Origin: Weissella fangxianensis
GTDB taxonomy: Bacteria; Bacillota; Bacilli; Lactobacillales; Lactobacillaceae
Direction: 5' to 3'
Length of the DNA: 64,000 bases
NCBI RefSeq assembly: GCF_024718545.1
Contig: NZ_JAMXDB010000004.1
Location: 22,080 to 86,079, forward strand
Shown here in pieces: positions 55,541 to 64,000 of this stretch. A program made the translations under genes and the position numbers. Positions within the stretch are counted from its first letter, which is position 1. Each line of letters opens with the position of its first letter. The notes under the pieces are model-generated. The model did not search any database. It had not been told where the DNA came from and saw nothing but the letters and a program-made list of their open reading frames with translations.

Positions 55541-56899
55541 ATGGTTGAATTACATTATTTTGGAACTGATGGCGTGCGGGGCATTGCCAATAAAGAATTG
55601 ACGCCTGAGTTAGCATTTCGTCTAGGACGCATGGGTGGGGCAGTATTAACACGCCATGCCGTTGATCACCGGCCACGAGTGCTTGTTGGACGTGATACAA
55701 GAATGTCAGGACCATTATTAGAACATGCATTGATTTCTGGTTTACTCTCTGTTGGTATTGAGATTCAACGGTTAGATGTGATTTCCACACCAGGTGTTGC
55801 TTATTTGGTTCGCGCACAAAAAGCGGATGCTGGTGCGCAAATTACGGCGTCACACAATCCAGCAGCAGATAATGGTATTAAGTTCTTTGGTCCTGATGGT
55901 ATGAAGTTATCAGATGAATTAGAAGCTGAAATTGAAGCTCTGCTTGATGCGCCAGAAGATACATTACCACGTCCAGCAGCTGAAGGATTGGGAACGGTTT
56001 CTGACTTTAAAGAAGGAACAGCCAAATACTTAGAATACTTGCAGACAACAATTCCAAGTAGTTTAGATGGTATGAAATTAGCCATTGATGCTGCTAACGG
56101 TGCGACATCAGGCTTGGTAGCTAACCTATTTGCCGATATGGGAGCAGACTTTGAAACAATGGGTACATCACCAGATGGTGTGAACATTAATCAAAATGTT
56201 GGTTCAACACATCCAGAGGCATTGGCTGATTTCGTACTTGAAAATGAAGCACAAGTTGGCCTAGCCTTTGACGGGGATGGTGATCGTTTGATTGCTGTAG
56301 ATGAAAAAGGACAGATTATTGATGGTGATCAAATTATGTTTATCGTTGGTAAGTATATGTCATTACACGGTCGTTTGAAGCAAGACACTATTGTAACGAC
56401 TGTGATGTCTAACATCGGTATGTACAAAGCAATGTCAGAAAATGGTCTTAATTCTGTGAAAACTGCAGTGGGAGACCGCTATGTTGTTGAAGAAATGCTC
56501 AAGTCTGGATACAACTTAGGTGGTGAACAATCTGGACATGTTGTCTTTTTGGATTGGGCTACGACCGGTGACGGGATGTTAACAGCGTTACAGTTGTTAC
56601 ACGTGATGCAAGAAACAGACAAACCATTATCTGAACTAGCTGCGGAAATGACGGTATACCCACAAAAACTTGTGAATGTGAAAGTTCAGGATAAGAAAGC
56701 AGCACTGTCAAATGAGGCAATCAAGCAAATTATTGCTGAAGTTGAAGCCGAAATGGGAAATGAAGGTCGTGTACTTGTTCGCCCATCAGGTACCCAAGAC
56801 TTACTACGAGTTATGGCCGAAGCGCCAACTCGTGAAACTGTTGATGAATATGTTGATCGAATCGTCGCAGTTGTTGAGCAAGAGGTTGGTGTTGATTAA
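55541..56899 (+). CDS. glmM: Phosphoglucosamine mutase
   Basis: Enzyme of 452 residues converting glucosamine-6-phosphate to glucosamine-1-phosphate for UDP-GlcNAc. The phosphoserine is S104 in [20 protein letters not shown] gives the metal ligands; [19 protein letters not shown] and [12 protein letters not shown] are standard. In Bacillus GlmM binds and inhibits CdaA, which fits this cluster. The stop overlaps the next gene (TAATG). Confidence 0.96.
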   Translation: MVELHYFGTDGVRGIANKELTPELAFRLGRMGGAVLTRHAVDHRPRVLVGRDTRMSGPLLEHALISGLLSVGIEIQRLDVISTPGVAYLVRAQKADAGAQITASHNPAADNGIKFFGPDGMKLSDELEAEIEALLDAPEDTLPRPAAEGLGTVSDFKEGTAKYLEYLQTTIPSSLDGMKLAIDAANGATSGLVANLFADMGADFETMGTSPDGVNINQNVGSTHPEALADFVLENEAQVGLAFDGDGDRLIAVDEKGQIIDGDQIMFIVGKYMSLHGRLKQDTIVTTVMSNIGMYKAMSENGLNSVKTAVGDRYVVEEMLKSGYNLGGEQSGHVVFLDWATTGDGMLTALQLLHVMQETDKPLSELAAEMTVYPQKLVNVKVQDKKAALSNEAIKQIIAEVEAEMGNEGRVLVRPSGTQDLLRVMAEAPTRETVDEYVDRIVAVVEQEVGVD

Positions 56900-57213
56900 T
56901 GTCAGCAGATTTTCAAACGTTAGATATTATTGAAGAAATTACACGCAATGATGGGTCAACGTATAAGGAAATTGGTAATCTATTGCACAACGGTCAAGCT
57001 GAGTATGCTGTTGAAGAGGGTATGATCAAGAAAGTTCGTATTTTAAAAATTAACATACCGCATTCCAAGAATGTCGAAAGTTATGAAAAATTTGTTAATG
57101 AGAATTTTGAAATACCTGCAAACATTGCAATTTCACAATATACTGAATGGCAACGGACACCAGAGATGGATGCTGTTGTTGAAAAGATTTTAGCTGAAAA
57201 TAAAGTGAGCTAA
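56899..57213 (+). CDS. Protein of unknown function, 104 aa
   Basis: I do not recognise this protein. It is soluble and acidic at the start (DIIEEITRNDG), with a mixed alpha/beta pattern. Its ATG overlaps the glmM stop (TAATG), so it is coupled to the cdaA-glmM operon, which argues it is real. A strong terminator follows. Possible link with c-di-AMP or cell-wall metabolism by position only. Confidence 0.78.
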   Translation: MSADFQTLDIIEEITRNDGSTYKEIGNLLHNGQAEYAVEEGMIKKVRILKINIPHSKNVESYEKFVNENFEIPANIAISQYTEWQRTPEMDAVVEKILAENKVS

Positions 57214-57218
57214 CTTTT

Positions 57219-57287
57219 AAGAGCCATGAAATACTATCATATCTTGAAATGATCAAGTGTCATGATTGTATTTCACGGCTCTTTTTT
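57219..57287 (+). terminator. Terminator after the cdaA-glmM operon
   Basis: AAGAGCCATGAAATAC (57219-57234) pairs with GTATTTCACGGCTCTT (57268-57283, one mismatch). A CTTGA/TCAAG hairpin nests inside, and T follows. Confidence 0.85.
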
Positions 57288-57326
57288 GTATGCTTTTGTT
57301 TATTTAGTAGTTGCAGTATCCTTTAT

Positions 57327-57430
57327 TATTGACATACCATTATACGTTGTATAACATATATAGTATACAGTATATAATATAAGGAAGTAAGGCGAACAGC
57401 CTTGAATATGCAAGTGCCGTGCTTTTTTCC
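57327..57430 (+). promoter_or_regulatory. AT-rich promoter region and mini-attenuator before the glycolipid genes
   Basis: TTGACA at 57329-57334 and several -10 candidates (TATAAC 57350, TATAAT 57373-57378) lie in a very AT-rich palindrome-rich stretch (57340-57380). Downstream, AAGGC/GCCTT (57388-57402, loop GAACA) and GCA/TGC (around 57410-57422) precede TTTTTT, which could be a small attenuator in the leader. The next gene starts at 57491. The identity of the -10 is not settled. Confidence 0.45.
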
Positions 57431-57490
57431 GTTATAAACAGAAATTTGTTATTATAGGTAGTAAGCAATTTTGTGAAAGGTTGACCAGTA

Positions 57491-58738
57491 ATGAATATTG
57501 GATTATTTACAGATACCTATGCACCCCAAGTTTCTGGTGTTGTATCATCAATTCAGACGCTTCGACAACAACTAATAAACCGCGGACATCGGGTATATAT
57601 TTTCACTTCAACTGACCCTAACGTCCCCAAAGAAGTCTTAGAACCCGATGTTTATCGTTTTCCAAGCTTTCCGTTTATCGGGTTTAAAGATCGTCGTTTA
57701 TCATATCGTGGCGCAATTCAAGCAATTCAGTTAGCTAAAAAACTTGAACTTGATATTGTGCATACGCAAACAGAGTTTTCATTAGGGTTAATGGGAAAAT
57801 TAGTTGCTAGACAATTAAAAATCCCCGTTGTGCATACTTTTCATACTAATTATGAAGATTATTTACATTATGTTGCTAATGGTAAGATTATTCGACCAGC
57901 TAGTGTAGCCGTGATTGCACGCAGTTACATGGCTGGTATGACTGGTGTTATTGCGCCATCTCGGCAAACATTTGATACGTTAACAAAATATAAAGTTTCT
58001 GCACCTATTGAGATTATACCCACAGGTGTCAACGTGCAGCATACTGAGCAAGAGGATAAAAGTACTTATTTACGTGAAAAATTGGGGTTAGATAGTCAAA
58101 CTCCCGTTGTTTTATCACTAGGACGAGTTGCTTTTGAAAAAAACATTGATACGGCATTAACTGTATTTGCTGAGGTGTTAGACCAAGTACCTGATGCGAT
58201 GTTTGTGATTGTTGGTGATGGACCAGCAATGTCTGCCTTAAAGGACCATGTGCGTTCATTAGAAATTGCCGGCCATGTCATTTTTACGGGAGAAGTGGAC
58301 CATCAAGAAGTATATGGCTATTACAAATTAGCGGATGTTTTCTTATCAGCTTCTGTATCAGAAACGCAAGGATTAACATTTATTGAGGCGATGACAGCTA
58401 ATACACCGGTTGTTGCTATGCGTAGTCCGTATTTAGAAACGGTTGTGCTGGACAAAAATATTGGTTCACTTGCCGATGACAGCTATGATTTATTGGCACC
58501 ATTAATCATGTATTTAAATGCAAAGAAACAGCAACAAGTTATTGGCGACCCAACAACGCGACAGAAAGTATTGCATGACATTGATCAAGTGACTTTTGGA
58601 CAACGAGTGTTAGATTTTTACTCTGAGGCATTAGTTGTGTACCATGAAGAGGAGGATATGGAAGAGGCTGATAGTAACGACTTTGAATATGCAAAATCGT
58701 TTTTGTCTAGATCTTCTTTCCATAAAAATGAAAAATGA
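57491..58738 (+). CDS. GT4 glycosyltransferase, probable glycolipid synthase (LafA-like)
   Basis: Retaining GT-B enzyme of 415 residues. N-terminal GLFTDTYAPQVSGVV and HTFHTNYEDYLHY resemble 1,2-diacylglycerol 3-alpha-glucosyltransferases; the donor site has VALSLGRVAFEKNIDTAL-like and SETQGLTFIEAMTANTPVV, with the EX7E-type acid pair. Paired with a second GT4 and with ltaS, it probably makes the first sugar step of the LTA anchor. Other GT4 roles cannot be excluded. A four-base ATGA overlap joins it to the next gene. Confidence 0.85.
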   Translation: MNIGLFTDTYAPQVSGVVSSIQTLRQQLINRGHRVYIFTSTDPNVPKEVLEPDVYRFPSFPFIGFKDRRLSYRGAIQAIQLAKKLELDIVHTQTEFSLGLMGKLVARQLKIPVVHTFHTNYEDYLHYVANGKIIRPASVAVIARSYMAGMTGVIAPSRQTFDTLTKYKVSAPIEIIPTGVNVQHTEQEDKSTYLREKLGLDSQTPVVLSLGRVAFEKNIDTALTVFAEVLDQVPDAMFVIVGDGPAMSALKDHVRSLEIAGHVIFTGEVDHQEVYGYYKLADVFLSASVSETQGLTFIEAMTANTPVVAMRSPYLETVVLDKNIGSLADDSYDLLAPLIMYLNAKKQQQVIGDPTTRQKVLHDIDQVTFGQRVLDFYSEALVVYHEEEDMEEADSNDFEYAKSFLSRSSFHKNEK

Positions 58739-59775
58739 TTCGAATCACAATGTTCTCTGCAGCTGAAACTGTTCCTGGTCAAGGAGTAGGTTCTGCTTAT
58801 CGGGAACTAGTTAATTTGTTAACTGATAGGTTTCCAGATAAGTTTGAGTTAAAATTTAATAGCTTAACAAAGACGGATATTAGTCACTACCACACCATCA
58901 ATTTTGGCTTCTTTTTAAATACCTTTTTACCAGGGAGGGGCACAAAAATTGGTTATGTCCATTTTTTGCCAGAAACCTTGGAGGATTCCATTAATTTGTG
59001 GTCACCCATTAAAAAAATCTTTTATTGGTATGTGATGACATTTTATAAGCGGATGGATCAAATTGTGGTGGTGAATCCAGTATTTATTGATAAATTAGTT
59101 GCGTTAGGTGTTGCTAAAGAAAAAATTACTTTTATTCCCAATTTCGTCTCAAAGGATGAATTTTTTCCGGTACCGGATGATCAAAAGACATCTATTCGTC
59201 AAAAACTATCTTTACCGGAAGACTCATTCATTGTTTTAGGGGTTGGACAAGTACAAGTTCGCAAAGGGGTGTTGGATTTTATTCAACTAGCCAAAGATAA
59301 TCCCAAATGGACATTTGTTTGGGTTGGCGGTTTCTCCTTTGGGGCAATCACGGCTGGTTATGAAGAACTGAAAAGAGTTGTTGATAATCCACCGAAAAAT
59401 TTAATTTTTCCAGGCATAGTAGATAGAGGCCTGATGAATGACTATTATAATGCTGCAGATGTTTTCCTGTTACCAAGTTATACAGAGTTATTCCCCATGT
59501 CTGCTTTAGAGGCATTCAGTACAGGAACACCAACAATTTTACGTGACTTAGACTTATACCGTGCCATTATTGATGGGTACTATTTGCCAGCCAATGATCG
59601 GACGGGCATGCAGACCCAGCTTGATCATTTAGCAGCTGATCAAGACTTACAACATCAGGTCGCTAAACAGTCGTTAGCCGCATCTGAATATTATTCAGCA
59701 GCGCATGTTTCCAGAATTTGGGAAGATTATTATATAAAACAGGTTCATGAAAAAACCGACGGAGGACATGAATGA
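58735..59775 (+). CDS. GT4 glycosyltransferase, probable second glycolipid step (LafB-like)
   Basis: GT-B enzyme of 346 residues. Motifs GVGQVQVRKGVLDFI and YTELFPMSALEAFSTGTP suit transfer onto a monoglycosyl-diacylglycerol. In Lactobacillales LafB adds the second hexose. The start overlaps the previous stop by four bases (ATGA). The sugar (glucose or galactose) cannot be told. Confidence 0.85.
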   Translation: MIRITMFSAAETVPGQGVGSAYRELVNLLTDRFPDKFELKFNSLTKTDISHYHTINFGFFLNTFLPGRGTKIGYVHFLPETLEDSINLWSPIKKIFYWYVMTFYKRMDQIVVVNPVFIDKLVALGVAKEKITFIPNFVSKDEFFPVPDDQKTSIRQKLSLPEDSFIVLGVGQVQVRKGVLDFIQLAKDNPKWTFVWVGGFSFGAITAGYEELKRVVDNPPKNLIFPGIVDRGLMNDYYNAADVFLLPSYTELFPMSALEAFSTGTPTILRDLDLYRAIIDGYYLPANDRTGMQTQLDHLAADQDLQHQVAKQSLAASEYYSAAHVSRIWEDYYIKQVHEKTDGGHE

Positions 59776-60779
59776 CAAGGCGAAATGGCATTGTATTTGT
59801 TCTGATGATGGTTGCTGGTATTGCTATATTTGCTTGGTCCTTTCGAAACATCCGTATGGGCCAACTTGTACAAGACCTTCGCGGTGCTAATTGGTGGTGG
59901 TTATTAGCTGCATTATTAGCAATGGTTATTTATTTATTGCTGGAGTCAATGGTTGTGAAGATTTTTGTTGATGATTCTAATGAGAAGTTATCATGGCCTG
60001 ATGCAATTCGGGTTCCTTTGGTTGAACAGTTTGGTAATGGTATCACACCATTTTCAGCAGGAGGTCAACCCATGCAATTAATTACGCTTATACAGGCAGG
60101 AATAGATCCTGGGCGAGCAGGGTCTATTTTATTGATGAAATTTGTTGTTTACCAAGCAATGATTGTCATCAATTTCTTTATTGCCATTATCGTTGGCTAT
60201 CAATTTATTGCTGATAAGCTAAAGGCATGGTCTTTATTTGTTATTTTAGGATTTATTATTCACTTGATTGTAATTATTACGTTATTATTAGTAATGTATT
60301 GGCCGGGACTCACTAGAATGCTTGTTAAACTAGTATTTAAGCCAATTAAATGGATTAAACCTACAAAGGCAGTGCAATGGCAACAAATTGTGGATGAAAA
60401 GATTAAGAACTTTCATTCTGAAAGTATTAGAATGAGTCATGATTGGTGGGTATTAATTAAATCCTTTGTTTTGACGTTGATACAATTAATGTTCTATTAC
60501 TTAATCCCATATTTCATCCTATTAGCTTTAGGCGCATCACATGTTAATATCATTTTAGTGATGTCGCTACATGTATTAATTGTTATGGTGATTTCTTTGT
60601 TTCCAATTCCTGGTGGTACAGGTGGGGCTGAAATCGGATTTTCAATGCTATTTTCGACGTTTTTGCCCAACGCAGGTTTATTAGTCTGTGCGATGGCATT
60701 GTGGCGTATGATTACCTATTATTTAGGAATGTTTGCTGGTATTATAGCCTTTAATATCAAATCTAAACAGCGAGGTTAG
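59772..60779 (+). CDS. Flippase-like membrane protein (lysylphosphatidylglycerol synthase TM family)
   Basis: Membrane protein of 335 residues with about eight helices, of the UPF0104/AglD family named for the N-terminal half of MprF. Conserved PFSAGGQPMQ and PGGTGGAEIGFS motifs are present. It lacks the aminoacyl-transferase domain of MprF. Its place after the two glycosyltransferases, with an ATGA overlap, suggests movement or export of the glycolipid; that is inference. Confidence 0.85.
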   Translation: MTRRNGIVFVLMMVAGIAIFAWSFRNIRMGQLVQDLRGANWWWLLAALLAMVIYLLLESMVVKIFVDDSNEKLSWPDAIRVPLVEQFGNGITPFSAGGQPMQLITLIQAGIDPGRAGSILLMKFVVYQAMIVINFFIAIIVGYQFIADKLKAWSLFVILGFIIHLIVIITLLLVMYWPGLTRMLVKLVFKPIKWIKPTKAVQWQQIVDEKIKNFHSESIRMSHDWWVLIKSFVLTLIQLMFYYLIPYFILLALGASHVNIILVMSLHVLIVMVISLFPIPGGTGGAEIGFSMLFSTFLPNAGLLVCAMALWRMITYYLGMFAGIIAFNIKSKQRG

Positions 60780-60783
60780 AAAT

Positions 60784-61038
60784 ATGTTGGCGGAAAATGA
60801 TTTAAATAAAATTGTGAGAAGAATTCAGGCCATGCGGCGTGATGATCGAACAGCCGTTCAACAACGTGACTTTAGTGTATTTGGTGTTCCTGTGGTGACT
60901 GTGTTGTATGATTCTGCATCAGGTGTCTTTGCACTAGAGACAACGGAAAGAAAACAGCGCCGTTTTGCTTTTGATGATGTTGATTTGTTAGCTATTGACA
61001 TTTATGAGGCATTGGTTGAATTCAAAGAATCGTTCTAG
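60784..61038 (+). CDS. YkuJ-like DUF1797 protein
   Basis: Small protein of 84 residues fitting the YkuJ/DUF1797 pattern: an N-terminal helix (KIVRRIQAMRRDDRT), a strand region (VPVVTVLYDSASGVFALET) and FAFDDVDLLAIDIYEAL. Function is unknown in all bacteria known to me. It follows the flippase-like gene by 4 nt. AGAAAT is a poor ribosome site; coupling is likely. Confidence 0.8.
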   Translation: MLAENDLNKIVRRIQAMRRDDRTAVQQRDFSVFGVPVVTVLYDSASGVFALETTERKQRRFAFDDVDLLAIDIYEALVEFKESF

Positions 61039-61151
61039 TAAATCATAAGGAATGTTTATGGTGATTTTTATACAATGTTAGGTTGTCAACTAGAATTTGG
61101 TTATTTATATTCAAAATAAGAGACAGTTAAAAAATATTTGGAGAGAATAAA

Positions 61152-63332
61152 ATGCAACGAGTTATGTTAGCCATTAAGAAAAAATGGCCAGATTTCAACG
61201 ATACCGTTGGCTTCTTCTTGCTATCTGTATTCTTAGTATGGCTAAAAACATACTGGGCATATAAGACGAGCTTTTCTTTAGGTGTTAGCGGCACCTTGCA
61301 AGAATTTATCTTAATCATTAACCCACTACCAACAGCGATTATACTATTTAGTATTGCGCTGTATTTCAGGGGTAAATTGGCCTACTGGTTAATGGTTCTG
61401 ATAAATTTGATTCAGTCAATTTGGCTGTTTGCTAATATGCTGTATTATCGAGAATTTTCAGACTTTTTGTCATTGAATATTATTAATTCCGGTGGTTCAG
61501 TTGATAATAACTTAGGTAAATCAATCGCAGGTATTATTAGCCCATTTGATTTTTTAGTATTCTTGGATATTATTATTCTGGTGTTACTACTAGTTTTCAA
61601 ACGAATTAAGTTTGATAAAGAGGTTGTTCAAAAGCGTTTTGCTGCTTTGATGACAATCTTTGGAATTGTGTTGATGCTGGTTGGTTATGGTATATCAAGT
61701 AAAGATCGTTCAGGCTTATTAACGAGAACATTTGATAATAACTATATTGTTAAGTATCTTGGCTTAAATGAATATGCAGCATATAACGTGTTCAAAACGA
61801 AACAAACGGCGGACATCAAAAAAGAAGCTTCCGCTGACGATCTTAACAAAATCAAGGATTATTTGAAGGACAATAAGACCTTACAAAATTCAACTTACTT
61901 TGGTAAAGAAAAAGGGAAAAATGTGATTGTCTTCCATCTGGAGTCATTCCAACAATTTTTGTTAGATTATAAAGTTGATGGTGTTGAAGTTACACCTAAT
62001 CTGAACAAGTTTTATCATGATCAAAGTACATTGTCATTTGATAATTTTTACAATCAAGTTGGTCAGGGTAAGACGGCTGATGCGGAAATGATGCTTGAAA
62101 ACGGATTGTTCGGTACAGCATCAGGTTCTGCGATGGTGAATTATGGAACATCTAACACTTATCAAGCGGTACCAGCTATCTTAGATCAACAAGGTTATAC
62201 ATCGGCAGCGTTCCATGGGGATGTCGCTTCTTTCTGGAACCGTGATAATTCTTATAAGTCTTGGGGATACGATTACTTCTTTAGTAAGCCATATTATAAA
62301 AATGCAAATAATTCAGATTATAATATTGGATATGGTATGAAGGACAAGATCTTCTTAAAAGACTCTGCCAAGTATTTAGAACAGTTGCCACAGCCATTTT
62401 ATTCAAAGGTCATTACGGTCACAAATCATTATCCATATGACTTAGATAGTCAAAATGCGTCTATCGCTAAAACAAAGACGAATGATAAGACCGTCGATGG
62501 CTATGTACAAACGGCTCGCTATTTGGACCAATCCTTTGGTGAATTCTTAAGTTGGCTCAAAAAATCTGGCCTTTATGATAATTCAATGTTGGTTCTATAT
62601 GGTGACCATTATGGTATTTCAGAAAATCACAAATCGGCAATTGCAAAGTTAACTGGTAAGAAGAGCGTTTCGAACTATGACTTAGCTAATTGGCAAAAGG
62701 TACCATTCATGGTTCATGCGCCAGGCTTAAAGGGTGGCATTAACCATACTTATGGTGGTGAAATTGATGTTATGCCAACATTATTGCATCTGTTAGGTGT
62801 TTCAACTGATAAGAATATTCAGTTTGGTCAGGACTTGTTAGCAACAAATCGTCGTCAGGTAGTGCCATTTAGAAATGGTGATTGGGTTTCTGCTGAATTT
62901 ATGAAGTACGGTGGTAGTTATTATGTAACAACCACTGGTACAAAGATTAATCCAAAAGAAGATCCGCGTGCGAAAGATATTATCGATGACACACAGAAAT
63001 ACGTGGATAAGATGTTGACGTATTCAGATGATGTTCAAACAGGGGATCTGTTACGTTTCTATAATCCTGATGGCTTTAAGAAGGTTAACCGTAAAGATTA
63101 TTCATATCAAAAAGCTAATGGACTGAAGCAGCTAAAGAAGGCTAATAAGAATAGTGATACATCAGCTAAGTCAAAAAATAATAATCAAACAACATTAAAA
63201 GATTATATAACTGATGCGCCAGAACTAGGTGGTAAACCACAAACTATCCAGGAAGCATCATCATCTAGTCAAGATGATGGAAATGATGATAGTGATAGTA
63301 GCTCGTCATCTGATACTGATGAAGATCAATAA
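61152..63332 (+). CDS. ltaS: Lipoteichoic acid synthase
   Basis: Membrane phosphoglycerol transferase of 726 residues that polymerises glycerol phosphate onto the glycolipid anchor. Five N-terminal helices (about 19-190) precede an extracellular sulfatase-like domain. The metal Glu is E264 (FHLESFQ), the catalytic Thr T308 (GQGKTADAEMM), and a His/Asp site is in LYGDHYGIS. After about residue 620 a Lys/Ser/Asp-rich disordered tail follows, ending in a run of acidic residues and Ser. GGAGAG precedes the ATG. It closes the LTA cluster. Confidence 0.93.
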   Translation: MQRVMLAIKKKWPDFNDTVGFFLLSVFLVWLKTYWAYKTSFSLGVSGTLQEFILIINPLPTAIILFSIALYFRGKLAYWLMVLINLIQSIWLFANMLYYREFSDFLSLNIINSGGSVDNNLGKSIAGIISPFDFLVFLDIIILVLLLVFKRIKFDKEVVQKRFAALMTIFGIVLMLVGYGISSKDRSGLLTRTFDNNYIVKYLGLNEYAAYNVFKTKQTADIKKEASADDLNKIKDYLKDNKTLQNSTYFGKEKGKNVIVFHLESFQQFLLDYKVDGVEVTPNLNKFYHDQSTLSFDNFYNQVGQGKTADAEMMLENGLFGTASGSAMVNYGTSNTYQAVPAILDQQGYTSAAFHGDVASFWNRDNSYKSWGYDYFFSKPYYKNANNSDYNIGYGMKDKIFLKDSAKYLEQLPQPFYSKVITVTNHYPYDLDSQNASIAKTKTNDKTVDGYVQTARYLDQSFGEFLSWLKKSGLYDNSMLVLYGDHYGISENHKSAIAKLTGKKSVSNYDLANWQKVPFMVHAPGLKGGINHTYGGEIDVMPTLLHLLGVSTDKNIQFGQDLLATNRRQVVPFRNGDWVSAEFMKYGGSYYVTTTGTKINPKEDPRAKDIIDDTQKYVDKMLTYSDDVQTGDLLRFYNPDGFKKVNRKDYSYQKANGLKQLKKANKNSDTSAKSKNNNQTTLKDYITDAPELGGKPQTIQEASSSSQDDGNDDSDSSSSSDTDEDQ

Positions 63333-63368
63333 TTTTTTGAATCATTGATTGTTAATAAATTTAAAAGA

Positions 63369-63424
63369 TAAGCTCACTGTAACTTACCTCTTGTAATGAA
63401 AGGGGACTTACAGTGAGCTTTTTA
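63369..63424 (+). terminator. Terminator after ltaS
   Basis: AAGCTCACTGTAA pairs with TTACAGTGAGCTT (63371-63383, 63408-63420), followed by TTT. Confidence 0.83.
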
Positions 63425-63455
63425 ATGTTCGTCAAAAAGATGATAAAACTTGTTG

Positions 63456-63567
63456 TTGACGAACGTTCATTTCTAAGGTATATTATATGAGCGGTCAAAA
63501 AGCCGAGATTATACAAATTATTAATGATAAGAAAGTTGTTGACTTTTAAAAATCATGTCTGTATAAT
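63456..63567 (+). promoter_or_regulatory. Tandem rRNA promoters P1 and P2
   Basis: P1: TTGACG (63456-63461) and TATATT (63479-63484), 17-bp spacer. P2: TTGACT (63539-63544) and TATAAT (63562-63567), 17-bp spacer. Tandem promoters with near-consensus elements are the rule for rRNA operons in this group. Confidence 0.8.
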
Positions 63568-63752
63568 GAATTAAGTTGTCGACAGGACAACAACTGTTGA
63601 TCATTGAAAACTGAATATCGTTTCGATGAAACAAATGTGTAGGGTCATCAAGTAATTTACTTGATACAAAACATTTGTGAAGTCAATTCACTAATAAATT
63701 CGTTTAACTTCTGTTAAACAAATAACAACAAATTGAGTTATACTCAAACTTT
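63568..63752 (+). other. 16S leader with RNase III type processing stems
   Basis: The leader holds ACAAATGT against ACATTTGT (63632-63677) enclosing ATCAAGTAA/TTACTTGAT, and GTTTAAC/GTTAAAC (63703-63720). The long stem is of the kind cut by RNase III. A TGAAAACTGAATA stretch at about 63605-63617 is conserved in rRNA leaders of relatives. NusB, which binds boxA in such leaders, is encoded at 12848. Confidence 0.6.

Positions 63753-64000
<248 letters not shown>

Noticed and set aside
55236..55817. Minus-strand 193-aa ORF across the cdaR/glmM junction
   Set aside because: It runs antisense to two clear genes and has no family features.

Overview
The window is 64 kb of an AT-rich Firmicute chromosome. 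The partial 16S rRNA at the right end, with the V1 helix around 63820-63870, looks like Weissella, closest by eye to the W. paramesenteroides / W. hellenica group. Gene content fits a heterofermentative lactic acid bacterium: pgi, tpiA, eno, pta, ptsHI, hprK, an LTA cluster, and no IS elements, prophage, CRISPR arrays or tRNA genes. Almost every gene is on the plus strand and co-directional with the rRNA operon. The five minus-strand genes are a short A24 peptidase, a UspA protein and three proteins of unknown function. || Left part (1-12.3 kb): the 3' end of an MscS channel; a pyrimidine-salvage unit (codB, topB, codA) behind what looks like a PyrR attenuator; a two-component system; a GlcU-type sugar transporter; galM; pgi; efp. 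|| Expression machinery (12.4-18.8 kb): an Asp23-family gene and nusB, then infC-rpmI-rplT behind a long structured leader, a truncated prepilin-peptidase-like gene, then rpsL-rpsG and fusA. infC starts at a non-AUG codon. rplT carries an extra C-terminal HeH/SAP-like domain. || Middle (18.9-37.2 kb): potABCD polyamine transporter, surface cyclophilin, universal stress protein, an unidentified structured RNA of about 230 nt, an orphan RelB-like antitoxin, yvlD-hprK, gpsA-galU, trxB, a histidine phosphatase, fabH, ptsHI with a cre site over its promoter, a GH13 alpha-glucosidase, and tpiA. hprK, ptsH and several cre-like sites together give the core of CcpA/HPr carbon control. || Right part (37.2-64 kb): a secreted Ser-rich protein; eno; secG-rnr-smpB; a glutamine-type ABC transporter; ung; pta; a choloylglycine hydrolase; an apparently leaderless operon tsaE-GNAT-exonuclease-murB-antiporter; cdaA-cdaR-glmM (c-di-AMP and cell wall); a glycolipid and LTA cluster (two glycosyltransferases, a flippase-like protein, a YkuJ-like protein, ltaS); then two tandem rRNA promoters and the 16S gene, which runs off the window. 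|| The observations most worth following are the bL20-HeH extension, the pseudoknotted RNA at about 24957-25190, the infC AUA/AUC start with its leader, the codB PyrR attenuator with topB inside the salvage unit, and the GC-rich hairpin at the 5' end of the Asp23-family transcript.
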